Source of the DNA: Bradyrhizobium monzae | GTDB lineage: Bacteria > Pseudomonadota > Alphaproteobacteria > Rhizobiales > Xanthobacteraceae | DNA length: 64,000 nt | Direction: 5' to 3' | NCBI RefSeq assembly: GCF_021458635.1 | Contig: NZ_JAIRDQ010000011.1 | Span: 1 to 64,000, forward strand | Shown here: piece by piece, positions 52,605 to 63,026 of the stretch | Layout of the letters: every line of letters starts with the position of its first letter | Numbering within the stretch: the first letter of the stretch is position 1 | Notes under the pieces: model-generated | The model's database searches: none | What the model saw: only the letters and a program-made list of their open reading frames with translations | What the model was told of the DNA's origin: nothing | Translations under genes and position numbers: made by a program

Positions 52605-53558
52605 TCATCCCACCAATTTCCACTTCCCATCCTGCGCACGCTTCAGGATCGGATCACTCACCCGCACATGCTCAGCGAGAAAATCGATGAACGCGCGGAC
52701 GCGCGCGGGCAGCGGCGCGGTATGGCCGACATAGACGGCATGGATGTCTTCGCGATCGCCGGGATTGTAGCCTTGCAGCACGGGCACGAGGCGGCCTGCT
52801 TCGATGTCGGGGCCGATGTGGAAGAGGGCGAGGCGGGCGAGCCCGACACCGCCGAGTGCAAGGCGGCGGGCGGCTTCGCCGTCACTGACGCGCGCGGCCG
52901 GCGGCGGCACTGCTTCCTCCGTGCGGTCGCCGCGACGGAACGGCCAGCCGCCGCGGATCCGCGGAAAAGTCCAACCGATGCCGCGATGCTCAGCCAGATC
53001 TGCCGGGGTCTTCGGCGTGTCAAAGCGCGTCAGATATTCCGGTGCGCCGACGACAACCATGCGGCTCGTTCCAAGCTTTCGCGCGATCAGGCGCGAAATT
53101 TTCAGAGGTCCGACGCGGATGGCGACATCGGCGCGCTCCTGCATCAGGTCGATCAGCGTGTCGGTCAGCACCAGGTCGAGCGTGACGTCGGGATGCTCTC
53201 CGAGAAAGCGCGGGATCAGAGGCATGAGATGCAGCATGCCGAAGGGGATGTTGCTGTTGACCGTGAGCCGGCCGCGCGGCGTGGCGCCGGATGCCGCTTC
53301 GCGCTCGGCTTCCTCCATCTCGGCGAGGATGCGCAGCGCGCGCTGGTAGAAGGCCTGGCCTTCCTCCGTCAGCGTCAGCTTGCGCGTGGTGCGGTTAATG
53401 AGCCGCGAGCCAAGCCGCGCCTCGAGCCGCGAGATCAGCTTGCTGACGCCTGATGGCGTCAGGCGCAGTTTTCGCGCGGCCTGGGTGAATCCGCCGAGGT
53501 CGACGACGCCGACGAAGACTTCCATCTCGGCAGAGCGATTGGTGTCGAAGCGGGCCAT
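52605..53558 (-). CDS. LysR family transcriptional regulator
   Basis: A 317-residue regulator: N-terminal winged HTH (MEVFVGVVDLGGFTQAARKLRLTPSGVSKLISRLEARLGSRLINRTTRKLTLTEEG, about residues 12-68) and a periplasmic-binding-fold effector domain (about 95-300). It diverges from an MFS exporter gene across about 100 bases, the normal arrangement for a LysR protein and its target. The effector is unknown. Confidence 0.92.
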   Translation of the reverse strand: MARFDTNRSAEMEVFVGVVDLGGFTQAARKLRLTPSGVSKLISRLEARLGSRLINRTTRKLTLTEEGQAFYQRALRILAEMEEAEREAASGATPRGRLTVNSNIPFGMLHLMPLIPRFLGEHPDVTLDLVLTDTLIDLMQERADVAIRVGPLKISRLIARKLGTSRMVVVGAPEYLTRFDTPKTPADLAEHRGIGWTFPRIRGGWPFRRGDRTEEAVPPPAARVSDGEAARRLALGGVGLARLALFHIGPDIEAGRLVPVLQGYNPGDREDIHAVYVGHTAPLPARVRAFIDFLAEHVRVSDPILKRAQDGKWKLVG

Positions 53559-53657
53559 GTTGAATTCACGTCACAAATGATTGGATTGTGGACATCCTAA
53601 TGGTTTTGTCGCGGCACGGCTATCTGCGTGGCTCGTCTTCATCCATCGGAGCCACGC

Positions 53658-54839
53658 ATGCCTCCCGCCGTCCTCGCGCTCACCGCCGGTGCCTTCGGTA
53701 TCGGCACCACCGAATTCATCATCATGGGCCTGCTGCTCCAGGTCGCCGCCGACATGCATGTCTCCGTGCCGGTCGCCGGCCTGCTCATCTCCGGCTATGC
53801 GCTCGGCGTGTTCGTCGGCGCGCCGGTGCTGACGCTCGCGACCCGGCGGCTGCCGCGAAAGACCGTGCTGCTGGCGCTGATGGGGATATTCACGCTCGGC
53901 AATGCGGCCTGCGCGCTCGCGCCGAGCTACGAATTGTTGATGGCCGCGCGGGTGCTGACCTCGCTGGCCCACGGGACCTTCTTCGGTGTCGGTTCGGTGG
54001 TGGCGACCAGCCTCGTCGCAGAGGACAAGCGCGCCTCCGCCATTTCCACGATGTTCATCGGCCTCACGGTCGCGACGCTGCTCGGCGTGCCGTTCGGCGC
54101 CTGGTTCGGCCTGATGCTCGGCTGGCGCGCGGCGTTCTGGGCAGTGACGGTGATCGGCGTGATCGCCTTTGCGGTGGTGGCGGCGCTCGTGCCCGGCCAT
54201 GTCGGCAACGGCGACAAGCCGATCTCGCTGGCCGAGGAGATTGCCGTGCTCGGACGAGGGCAGGTGCTGCTCGGCCTCGCCATGACCGTGTTCGGCTTTG
54301 CCGGCCTGTTCGTCGTCTTCACCTATGTCCAGCCGATCCTGACGCGCTTCACCGGCTTTTCGGAGACCGCTGTCTCGCCGATCCTGCTGGTGTTCGGCGT
54401 CGGGCTTGCAATCGGGAATGTCGCCGGCGGCAAGCTCGCCGATCGTGGCCTCGCACGTGCCCTGATCGGCACGCTCGCCGCGCTCGCCCTGGTGTTGCTT
54501 GGTCTCTCCGCCGTGCTGTCGGTCAAGATCCCCACCATGGCGCTGATCCTGCTGCTCGGTATCGCGGCGTTTGCGACCGTCGCGCCGCTGCAGCTGCGTG
54601 TGCTGGAGGCCGCCGGTCCCAGCGGCCGCACGCTCGCCTCCAGCCTCAACATCGCCGCGTTCAATCTCGGCAATGCGCTCGGTGCCTGGGCCGGCGGCGT
54701 CACCATCGATCGCGGCCTCGGCCTCTCCGCGCTGCCGCTGGTTGCGGCCGGCATCACCGCGATCGGACTCGTGCTGGCGCTGTGGAGTCTTCAGCTCGAT
54801 CGCAAACAGGCCGCAGTCGCGGCGTGCCCGGCGGAATAG
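53658..54839 (+). CDS. MFS transporter, DHA1 efflux type
   Basis: A 393-residue carrier with twelve membrane segments, close to AraJ/YdhP-like sugar or drug exporters: TAGAFGIGTTEFIIMGLLLQVAADM in TM1, GAPVLTLATRRLPRKTVLL in loop 2-3 and ARVLTSLAHGTFFGVGSVVA in TM4. ATG 53658 with GGAG upstream gives the common family start; a GTG ten codons earlier is possible. It is followed after 11 bases by an aldo/keto reductase gene, so the two form an operon probably under the divergent LysR protein. Confidence 0.92.
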   Translation: MPPAVLALTAGAFGIGTTEFIIMGLLLQVAADMHVSVPVAGLLISGYALGVFVGAPVLTLATRRLPRKTVLLALMGIFTLGNAACALAPSYELLMAARVLTSLAHGTFFGVGSVVATSLVAEDKRASAISTMFIGLTVATLLGVPFGAWFGLMLGWRAAFWAVTVIGVIAFAVVAALVPGHVGNGDKPISLAEEIAVLGRGQVLLGLAMTVFGFAGLFVVFTYVQPILTRFTGFSETAVSPILLVFGVGLAIGNVAGGKLADRGLARALIGTLAALALVLLGLSAVLSVKIPTMALILLLGIAAFATVAPLQLRVLEAAGPSGRTLASSLNIAAFNLGNALGAWAGGVTIDRGLGLSALPLVAAGITAIGLVLALWSLQLDRKQAAVAACPAE

Positions 54840-54850
54840 GGGAGGCTCAC

Positions 54851-55885
54851 ATGGAATACCGTCATCTCGGCGCTTCCGGACTCAAGGTGCCCGTTCTCAG
54901 CTTCGGCACCGGCACCTTCGGTGGCCAGGGCCCGCTGTTCTCGGCCTGGGGCCGCAGCGACATTGATGAGGCGCGCCGGCTGGTCGACATCTGTCTTGAG
55001 GCCGGCGTCAATCTGTTCGATAGCGCCGACGTCTATTCGAACGGCGCCGCGGAGACGATTCTCGGTGCCGCGATCAAGGGCCGGCGCGACAAGGTGCTGA
55101 TCTCGACCAAGATGAGCCTGCCGATGGGCGATGGCCCGCTCGATGCCGGCTCGTCGCGGCATCGCCTGCTGGCCTCGGTGGAATCGGCGCTGCGGCGGCT
55201 TGGCACCGACTATATCGATCTGCTCCAGCTCCATGCCTTCGACGCCTTCACGCCGATCGAGGAGGTGCTGTCCACGCTCGATACGCTCGTTCGCGCCGGC
55301 AAGCTGCGCTACGTCGGCGTCTCCAATTTCGCCGGCTGGCAGTTGATGAAGTCGCTGGCCATCGCCGATCGTCGCGGTTGGCCGCGCTATGTCGCCCATC
55401 AGGTCTATTACTCGCTGCTCGGCCGTGACTATGAATGGGAGCTGATGCCGCTGGCACGCGACCAGGGCGTCGGCGCGCTGGTCTGGAGCCCGCTCGGCTG
55501 GGGCCGGCTCACCGGCAAGATCCGACGCGGTCAGCCCTTGCCGCAAAACAGCCGCCTGCACGCGACTGCGCAGTTCGGTCCGCCCGTGGATGAGCAGCGG
55601 CTCTACGCGATCGTCGATGTGCTGGACGCGATCGCGATCGAGACTGGCCATACTGTGCCGCAGGTCGCGATCGCCTGGCTGTTGTCGCGGCCCACGGTAT
55701 CGTCCGTGATCATCGGCGCCCGCGACGAGGCGCAATTGCGCGACAATCTCGGTGCGGTCGGCTGGTCGCTGAGCGCGGATCAGCTCAAGCGCCTCGACGA
55801 GGTCAGCGCGGTGATGCCGCCCTATCCCTACTATCCCTATCGCATCCAGGAGGGTTTTGCGCGGCTGAGCCCGCCGCCGGCCTAG
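54851..55885 (+). CDS. Aldo/keto reductase
   Basis: A 344-residue NADPH-dependent (beta/alpha)8-barrel oxidoreductase. The catalytic tetrad is Asp and Tyr in LFDSADVYSNGAAE, Lys in VLISTKMSL and His in LLQLHAFD; the NADPH site is in VIIGARDEAQLRDNLGA near the C-terminus. Start ATG 54851 with GGGAGG. Aldehyde or ketone detoxification together with the exporter upstream is a fair guess. Confidence 0.93.
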   Translation: MEYRHLGASGLKVPVLSFGTGTFGGQGPLFSAWGRSDIDEARRLVDICLEAGVNLFDSADVYSNGAAETILGAAIKGRRDKVLISTKMSLPMGDGPLDAGSSRHRLLASVESALRRLGTDYIDLLQLHAFDAFTPIEEVLSTLDTLVRAGKLRYVGVSNFAGWQLMKSLAIADRRGWPRYVAHQVYYSLLGRDYEWELMPLARDQGVGALVWSPLGWGRLTGKIRRGQPLPQNSRLHATAQFGPPVDEQRLYAIVDVLDAIAIETGHTVPQVAIAWLLSRPTVSSVIIGARDEAQLRDNLGAVGWSLSADQLKRLDEVSAVMPPYPYYPYRIQEGFARLSPPPA

Positions 55886-55999
55886 GACTGGGGACAATCC
55901 GTCGCATCGTGTGTCGCGCCAGTGCGCCATGCAGAAACGCCGCTGTACAGGCCTCGTCGCCGTTCGTAACTTCCGCGCCGCGATTTCAGGAGATGCGAC

Positions 56000-57568
56000 G
56001 TGGCGAAGAAGACGGCGACCAAGAAGAAAAGCACTTCGAAGAAGGGTGCGAAGACCTCGAGCAAGAAGGCTGCCGTCCGCAAGGGGGCTGCTGCGAAGCC
56101 GGCCAAGAAAACGGTCAAGACGTCAGTCAAGGCGTCCGCCGCGCGCCGCCCCAAGGGGCCAGCCTGGCAATGGTCGGCCGTGGAGACCGCGGCCGCGATC
56201 CGCTCCGGCGCAATCTCCGCGGTGGAAACCGTCGAGGCGCATCTGGAGCGGATGCATGCGGTCAATCCCCGGCTGAATGCGGTCGTCGTCGATCTCGGCG
56301 AGGACGCGCTGAAAGCTGCGCACGCAGCCGACAAGCAGCGCGCCAAAGGCGGTGAACTCGGCCTCCTGCACGGCGTGCCCGTCACCATCAAGGAGAACGT
56401 CGACTACGAAGGCCGCCCCAATTTCAACGGCGTTCCCGCCAACAAGAACCTCGTCGCGCCGTCGGATTCGCCTGTGGTGCGTAACCTGAAGAAGGCCGGC
56501 GCGATCGTCATCGGCCTCACCAACACGCCGGAATTCTCGTTCCGCGGCTTCACCGACAATCCGCTGCACGGATTGACGCTCAATCCCTGGGACCCCACCA
56601 TCACCTGCGGCGGCTCCTCGGGCGGCGCGGGTTCGGCGGTCGCCGCCGGCATCGGCACCATCGCGCACGGCAACGATATCGGCGGCTCGCTGCGCTGGCC
56701 GGCGCATTGCAATGGCGTTGCCACCATCAAGCCGACGCAAGGTCGCATTCCCGCTTTCAACGCAAGCGCGACAGCGGAGCGGCCGATGCTGGCGCATCTA
56801 ATGTCGGCGCAGGGGCCGCTCGCTCGCCACGTCGGCGACGTCCGTCTTGCGCTGGAGGTGATGAGCCAGCGCGATCCGCGCGATCCCTGGTGGGTGCCGG
56901 CGCCGCTGACCGGGCCGAAGCCGAAGGGCGCGATCAAGGTCGCGCTGGCCAGGATCCCCGAGGACATGGCGGTCGATCCGGCGGTCAGCGCGGCGCTTCG
57001 CCAGGCCGCCGATCATTTGGAGCGCTCCGGTTATCGCGTCAGCGAGGTTGAGGTGCCCGACATCAATGGCGTCTGGCAGACCTGGTGCGACATCATCACC
57101 AATGAGACGGTGGTGATGCAGGAGGCCGGCATGCTGAAGGTCACGTCGGAAGACTTCCACAAGGCGTGGGGCGGCATGAAGGCCAAGGCCAACGCGCTCG
57201 ATCTCAAGGCGTGGATGCAGGCGACGGCGGCCCGCAACGGCCATATCCGTGCCTGGCAATTGTTCTTCGAGGAGTATCCGGTGGTACTGGCGCCGACGAC
57301 GGTGAAGCCGACGCCGGGTCCGCGCGACGACACCGTGAGCGCCGAGCGCGTGCAAGAAATCTTCTGGGGCGAGATCCGCTTCATCTCCGCGATCAACGTG
57401 CTGGGGCTGCCCGGCGCCGTGGTGCCGGTGGCCGTGCATGACGGCAAGCCGATCGGCGTGCAGCTCATCGCGGGCCGCTATCGCGAGGATCTGGCGCTCG
57501 ACGCTGCCGCCGCGATCGAGAAGCGTGCCGGCGTGCTGGCCCATCGGCTCTGGGAGACGATGGCCTGA
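56000..57568 (+). CDS. Amidase with histone-H1-like lysine-rich N-terminal tail
   Basis: 522 residues. The first 53 are almost only Lys, Ala, Ser and Thr (MAKKTATKKKSTSKKGAKTS, then KKAAVRKGAAAKPAKKTVK), very like bacterial H1-like tails. From residue 54 it is an ordinary amidase-signature enzyme: Lys in GVPVTIKENVD, cis-Ser in CGGSSGGAGSAVAAG and the nucleophile Ser in GNDIGGSLRWPAHCNG. The GTG start at 56000 has CAGGAG seven bases upstream, so the tail is most likely translated. It may hold the enzyme on DNA, RNA or another polyanion, or target it elsewhere. Substrate unknown. It ends at a strong hairpin. Confidence 0.88.
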   Translation: MAKKTATKKKSTSKKGAKTSSKKAAVRKGAAAKPAKKTVKTSVKASAARRPKGPAWQWSAVETAAAIRSGAISAVETVEAHLERMHAVNPRLNAVVVDLGEDALKAAHAADKQRAKGGELGLLHGVPVTIKENVDYEGRPNFNGVPANKNLVAPSDSPVVRNLKKAGAIVIGLTNTPEFSFRGFTDNPLHGLTLNPWDPTITCGGSSGGAGSAVAAGIGTIAHGNDIGGSLRWPAHCNGVATIKPTQGRIPAFNASATAERPMLAHLMSAQGPLARHVGDVRLALEVMSQRDPRDPWWVPAPLTGPKPKGAIKVALARIPEDMAVDPAVSAALRQAADHLERSGYRVSEVEVPDINGVWQTWCDIITNETVVMQEAGMLKVTSEDFHKAWGGMKAKANALDLKAWMQATAARNGHIRAWQLFFEEYPVVLAPTTVKPTPGPRDDTVSAERVQEIFWGEIRFISAINVLGLPGAVVPVAVHDGKPIGVQLIAGRYREDLALDAAAAIEKRAGVLAHRLWETMA

Positions 57569-57576
57569 TCCTGATC

Positions 57577-57609
57577 TTCGGGCTTCGCGCGACGAGCGCG
57601 AAGCCCGAA
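57577..57609 (+). terminator. Long hairpin after the amidase gene
   Basis: A 14-bp perfect stem (TTCGGGCTTCGCGC / GCGCGAAGCCCGAA) with a 5-base loop begins eight bases after the amidase stop. There is no T-tract, but its strength and place suggest a terminator. Confidence 0.65.
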
Positions 57610-57708
57610 TGAGCCAGCGTGCGGAGTAGTTAATCCAAATCGACTCAAATTTTAGCCAATTTACCAACAACCATTAGGGTTACTTCCTCGATCTCTAAGC
57701 GAATTATT

Positions 57709-57781
57709 GTCCGCTTTACCACCCGCCTCTAACAGAGGGACGGCGGACAACGCACATGCCTCATACAGGCCAATAAGTGCG
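57709..57781 (+). promoter_or_regulatory. Structured 5' leader of the metY-metA operon
   Basis: There are two adjacent hairpins. The first (57709-57748) pairs GTCCGC with GCGGAC and contains an inner CCTCT-AAC-AGAGG stem. The second (57751-57781) pairs CGCAC with GTGCG and contains GCCT-CATAC-AGGC. They end 25 bases before the metY start. The design suggests a regulatory RNA, but I cannot match it to a known SAM riboswitch class by eye. Confidence 0.45.
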
Positions 57782-57806
57782 GGCCGCTCCACGCGGAGGT
57801 GGTACG

Positions 57807-59108
57807 ATGCGCAACGAGACGATTGCTATTCACGCCGGCTACGAGCCCGAATCCACCACGCACGCGGTTGCCGTGCCGATCTACCAGACTGCGGCCTATG
57901 CCTTCGACAGCGCCGATCATGGCGCGGCTCTCTTCAATCTCGAGGCCGAAGGTTTCCGTTACAGCCGCATCGCCAATCCGACCAGCGCCGTGCTGGAGAA
58001 GCGCATCGCCCAGCTCGAAGGCGGCGTCGGCGCGCTCGCGGTTGCGACCGGCCAGGCTGCGCTGCATTTCGCCTTCGTCAACGTCGCCGACCACGGCGGC
58101 AACATCGTGTCCGTGCCGCAGCTCTACGGCACCACCCACACGCTGCTCTCGCACATCCTGCCGCGGCAGGGCATCACCGGCCGTTTCGCCGAGAGCGACA
58201 AACCCGAGGCCATCGAAAAGCTGATCGACGAGAACACCCGCGCCGTGTTCGCCGAGACCATCGGCAATCCCGCAGGCAACGTCTGCGACATCGAGGCGCT
58301 CGCCAAGATCGCGCATGCCCATGGCGTGCCGCTGATCGTCGACAACACGGTCGCCACGCCGATCCTGCTCAAGCCGTTCGACTACGGCGCGGACATCGCC
58401 GTGCATTCGCTGACCAAATTCCTGGGCGGCCATGGCACCACGCTCGGCGGCGCCATCGTCGATTCCGGGAATTTCCCCTGGGCCAAGCACGCCGACCGCT
58501 TCCCCGGCTACAACAAGCCGGACGCTTCCTATCACGGTCTCGTCTATGCCGAGCGCTTCGGCAAGACCGCCTATATCGAGCGCGCACGCAGCATCTATCA
58601 GCGCACCATGGGGTCGGTGCTGTCGCCGTTCAACGCCTTCCTGCTGCTCCAGGGCATCGAGACGGTGGCGCTGCGCATGGAACGCCATTGCGAGAACGCC
58701 CGCAAGGTCGCCGAATTCCTGCGCAACGATCCGCGCGTCGCCTGGGTCAACTACACCGGCTTCCCGGACAGCCGCTATTATCCGCTGGTCCAGAAGTACC
58801 TCGACGGCAATGCCTCCTCGCTATTTACCTTCGGCATCAAGGGCGGCATGGAAGCCGGCAAGAGCTTCTATGACGCGCTGAAGCTGATCACGCGCCTCGT
58901 CAATATCGGCGATGCCAAGTCGCTGGCCTGCCATCCGGCCTCGACCACGCACCGGCAAATGTCGCCGGAGCAGCAGCGCACGGCCGGTGTGCTGCCCGAA
59001 GCGATCCGCCTCTCGATCGGTATCGAACATGCCGCCGATATCATCGAGGACATCGATCAGGCGCTGGAAAAGGCCTGTCCCACCGCGCGTCTTCAGGCGG
59101 CGGAGTAG
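57807..59108 (+). CDS. metY: O-acetylhomoserine/O-succinylhomoserine sulfhydrylase
   Basis: A 433-residue PLP enzyme of the Cys/Met-metabolism family that joins sulphide to an O-acylhomoserine, giving homocysteine. Length and the long C-terminal part fit the O-acetylhomoserine sulfhydrylase (MetY) branch. Signatures: IAIHAGYEPESTTHAVAVPIYQTAAY, the PLP-Lys in AVHSLTKFLGGHGTTLGG (about residue 205) and CHPASTTHRQMSPEQQ. Start ATG 57807 with GGAGGTGG. It lies 12 bases before metA on the same strand, so the two steps of acylation and sulphur transfer are co-expressed behind the structured leader. Confidence 0.94.
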   Translation: MRNETIAIHAGYEPESTTHAVAVPIYQTAAYAFDSADHGAALFNLEAEGFRYSRIANPTSAVLEKRIAQLEGGVGALAVATGQAALHFAFVNVADHGGNIVSVPQLYGTTHTLLSHILPRQGITGRFAESDKPEAIEKLIDENTRAVFAETIGNPAGNVCDIEALAKIAHAHGVPLIVDNTVATPILLKPFDYGADIAVHSLTKFLGGHGTTLGGAIVDSGNFPWAKHADRFPGYNKPDASYHGLVYAERFGKTAYIERARSIYQRTMGSVLSPFNAFLLLQGIETVALRMERHCENARKVAEFLRNDPRVAWVNYTGFPDSRYYPLVQKYLDGNASSLFTFGIKGGMEAGKSFYDALKLITRLVNIGDAKSLACHPASTTHRQMSPEQQRTAGVLPEAIRLSIGIEHAADIIEDIDQALEKACPTARLQAAE

Positions 59109-59120
59109 GCAATCGGGCCG

Positions 59121-60122
59121 ATGAGCGTCTTGATCGACAGGGATCAAGGTATCGCAAGCCCGGCGCTGGTGCCGGCCGAGGGCGACATCGCGCGCAATCA
59201 CGCCGGCGCCGAGCTCAACATCGGGCTGATCAACAACATGCCTGATACGGCGCTGAAGGCGACCGAGCGGCAGTTCATGAAGCTGCTTCAGGCGGCCGCA
59301 GGGCCGCGCCGCATCCGCTTTCATTGCTTCTCGCTGCCGTCGGTGAAGCGTTCGCCGGAAGCGAAGTGGCACGTCGAGAGCGAATATTCCGATCTCTCCG
59401 ATCTCAAGCGCGATAGGTTCGACGGGCTGATCGTGACCGGGGCCGAACCGGTCGCGCCCGAGCTCGATCAGGAGCCGTACTGGCGCGACCTCACCGAGCT
59501 GATCGACTGGGCCAGAACCAATACCCGCTCGACGATCTGGTCGTGCCTTGCCGCACATGCGGCGGTGCTGCACCTCGATCGCATCGAACGGCAGCGCCTG
59601 CCGTCCAAATGTCACGGCATCTTCGACTGCGAGACCGTGACCGGCGACCCGCTGACGCGCGATGCCCCGGCACCGCTCAAGGTCTCGCATTCCCGCCTCA
59701 ACGAAGTCACCGAGGCGGATCTCGCGCAGGCCGGCTATCAGGTGCTGACCCGATCGGCCCAGGCTGGCGTCGACGTCTTCGTCCGGCAGTATGACAGCCG
59801 TTTCGTGTTCTTCCAGGGTCATCCCGAATATGACGCGCTGTCGCTCCAGCGCGAGTATTTGCGCGACATCGGCCGCTTCCTCGCGCGCGAGCGGGATGCC
59901 TATCCGGCGCTCCCCGTGAGTTATTTTGACGCGGCGACCGAGGAAAAACTCGCGCGCTTCGAAAAGCGGGCGAGGCATCAGCGGCATCCGGCGCTCACCA
60001 ATGAATTGCCGGCGCTGACTTTGCGCACCGATATTGCGGCAGGCAGCGCCGCAGCCGCGCTTTTCCGCAATTGGTTACAATATCTCGGCGCGGACGCCGA
60101 AGCTCCGCTGCTGGCACGTTAA
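59121..60122 (+). CDS. metA: Homoserine O-acyltransferase (MetA family)
   Basis: A 333-residue glutamine-amidotransferase-like enzyme that acylates homoserine for methionine synthesis. The catalytic Cys142 (STIWSCLAAHAAVLH) and the His234/Glu236 pair (FFQGHPEYD) are in place, and NIGLINNMPDTALKATERQF is a family signature. At the acyl-donor-selecting position 111 it has Val (TGAEPV), neither the Gly of succinyl-type nor the Glu of acetyl-type MetA, so donor preference is open. Second gene of the metY-metA operon; weak ribosome site, probably translationally coupled. Confidence 0.92.
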   Translation: MSVLIDRDQGIASPALVPAEGDIARNHAGAELNIGLINNMPDTALKATERQFMKLLQAAAGPRRIRFHCFSLPSVKRSPEAKWHVESEYSDLSDLKRDRFDGLIVTGAEPVAPELDQEPYWRDLTELIDWARTNTRSTIWSCLAAHAAVLHLDRIERQRLPSKCHGIFDCETVTGDPLTRDAPAPLKVSHSRLNEVTEADLAQAGYQVLTRSAQAGVDVFVRQYDSRFVFFQGHPEYDALSLQREYLRDIGRFLARERDAYPALPVSYFDAATEEKLARFEKRARHQRHPALTNELPALTLRTDIAAGSAAAALFRNWLQYLGADAEAPLLAR

Positions 60123-60227
60123 CCCAAGGCTGTCCGTTCCGCGTTAGGATTACCCAGGCGTTAAGCTTGCGTCAGACCGCGCGCAAATGTTTCAGTGCGG
60201 AAATATAGAATCACAGGGAATGCACCC

Positions 60228-60971
60228 GTGCTGTCCACCCTCAACGGACGCTTGAGCAATCGGCTCGCTCGGCATTTCCGCGCCGCGCCGCACCGCTTGC
60301 CGGCGCACGCACCGATGGTGAGCTTCACCTTCGATGACGCTCCCGACAGCGCAGCAGGCGAGGGCGCCTCGCTGCTGGAAGCGCATGGCGGGCGCGGTAC
60401 GTTCTATCTCGCCGGCAGCCTGGTCGATCAGCCCGGAGACCATTGGCACGGTCTGTCGAACGATGCGATCGTCCGGCTGCATCGCGGCGGCCACGAGATC
60501 GGCTGCCACACGTTCTCGCATTTGCGCGCGGTCGATCTCGACGAGAGCGCTATGGCGCGCGAGATCGAGCGGAACCGCAGTTATTTTCTCGGCATCGATT
60601 CCTCGATCCGGCTCGAGAATTTTGCCTATCCCTATGGTCTCGCCTCGGTCTGGCGCAAACCGCAGCTCGCCCAAACCTTCCGCTCCGCGCGAGGCATCCT
60701 TCCGGGCGTCAACAGCGATGTCATCGATCTCCAGTTCCTGCGTGCCTCGCCGCTGGTCAATTGCGAGATCGATACGGCGGGCGTGGACCGCTATTTCGAC
60801 GAGGCGGTCGCAAGCGGCGGCTGGTTGATCTTCTACGGCCACGATGTCGTCGACGCGCCGAGCCCCTATGGCTGCACGCAGGCCCTGTTGCGCCACGCGC
60901 TGAAAGCTGCGGAAAAGCGCAACATGCCGATCGTGACGGTCGCCGAGGCGCTGCGCAGGATCGGGGCGTAG
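60228..60971 (+). CDS. Polysaccharide deacetylase (NodB-homology) family protein
   Basis: About 247 residues with a NodB-type catalytic domain: the Asp-Asp motif in VSFTFDDAPDS, the metal histidines in GGHEIGCHTFSHL, and later FAYPYGLASVWRKPQL and WLIFYGHDVVDAPSPYG. It would remove N- or O-acetyl groups from a polysaccharide or similar substrate. No signal peptide is visible, so it may be cytoplasmic. GTG 60228 has AGGGA upstream; an earlier GTG at 60195 lacks a ribosome site. It stands alone between metA and recQ. Confidence 0.85.
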   Translation: MLSTLNGRLSNRLARHFRAAPHRLPAHAPMVSFTFDDAPDSAAGEGASLLEAHGGRGTFYLAGSLVDQPGDHWHGLSNDAIVRLHRGGHEIGCHTFSHLRAVDLDESAMAREIERNRSYFLGIDSSIRLENFAYPYGLASVWRKPQLAQTFRSARGILPGVNSDVIDLQFLRASPLVNCEIDTAGVDRYFDEAVASGGWLIFYGHDVVDAPSPYGCTQALLRHALKAAEKRNMPIVTVAEALRRIGA

Positions 60972-61079
60972 CTTTTCGCCATACCGCGTTTCCCGGGAGA
61001 GGCAGAAGATAGTCTTGCAACGCCAGCGCCGTCATGCGACTGGCGTGGTGACGAATCTGGCAAACCCCCGACAACGCCC

Positions 61080-62945
<1,866 letters not shown>

Positions 62946-62953
62946 GGCTTCTT

Positions 62954-62996
62954 GTCATCCCGGACGAGCACAGCGCTTGCGCTTGCCCGGGATGAC
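62954..62996. terminator. REP-like hairpin between recQ and acdS
   Basis: GTCATCCCGG and CCGGGATGAC are perfect 10-bp arms with GC-rich inner sequence. The genes on both sides converge on it, so it can serve as bidirectional terminator. It shares the GTCAT...ATGAC frame of the other repeats here. Confidence 0.7.
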
Positions 62997-63026
62997 AGCA
63001 GAGTGGAGGGCGAGGTGTAGCCTGCC

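Noticed and set aside
52199..52639. 146-codon minus-strand frame in the gene-poor region
   Set aside because: No ribosome site, no family, and it overlaps the end of the LysR gene; kept only as part of the gap description.
53588..54850. Apparent fusion upstream of the aldo/keto reductase (one open frame of 765 codons)
   Set aside because: The first two thirds lie in the wrong frame of the MFS gene; the reductase has its own GGGAGG site and ATG at 54851.
57709..57806. SAM-II riboswitch before metY
   Set aside because: The expected GATTT-type and GCTAAA-type core words next to the ribosome site are not found; left as an unnamed structured leader.
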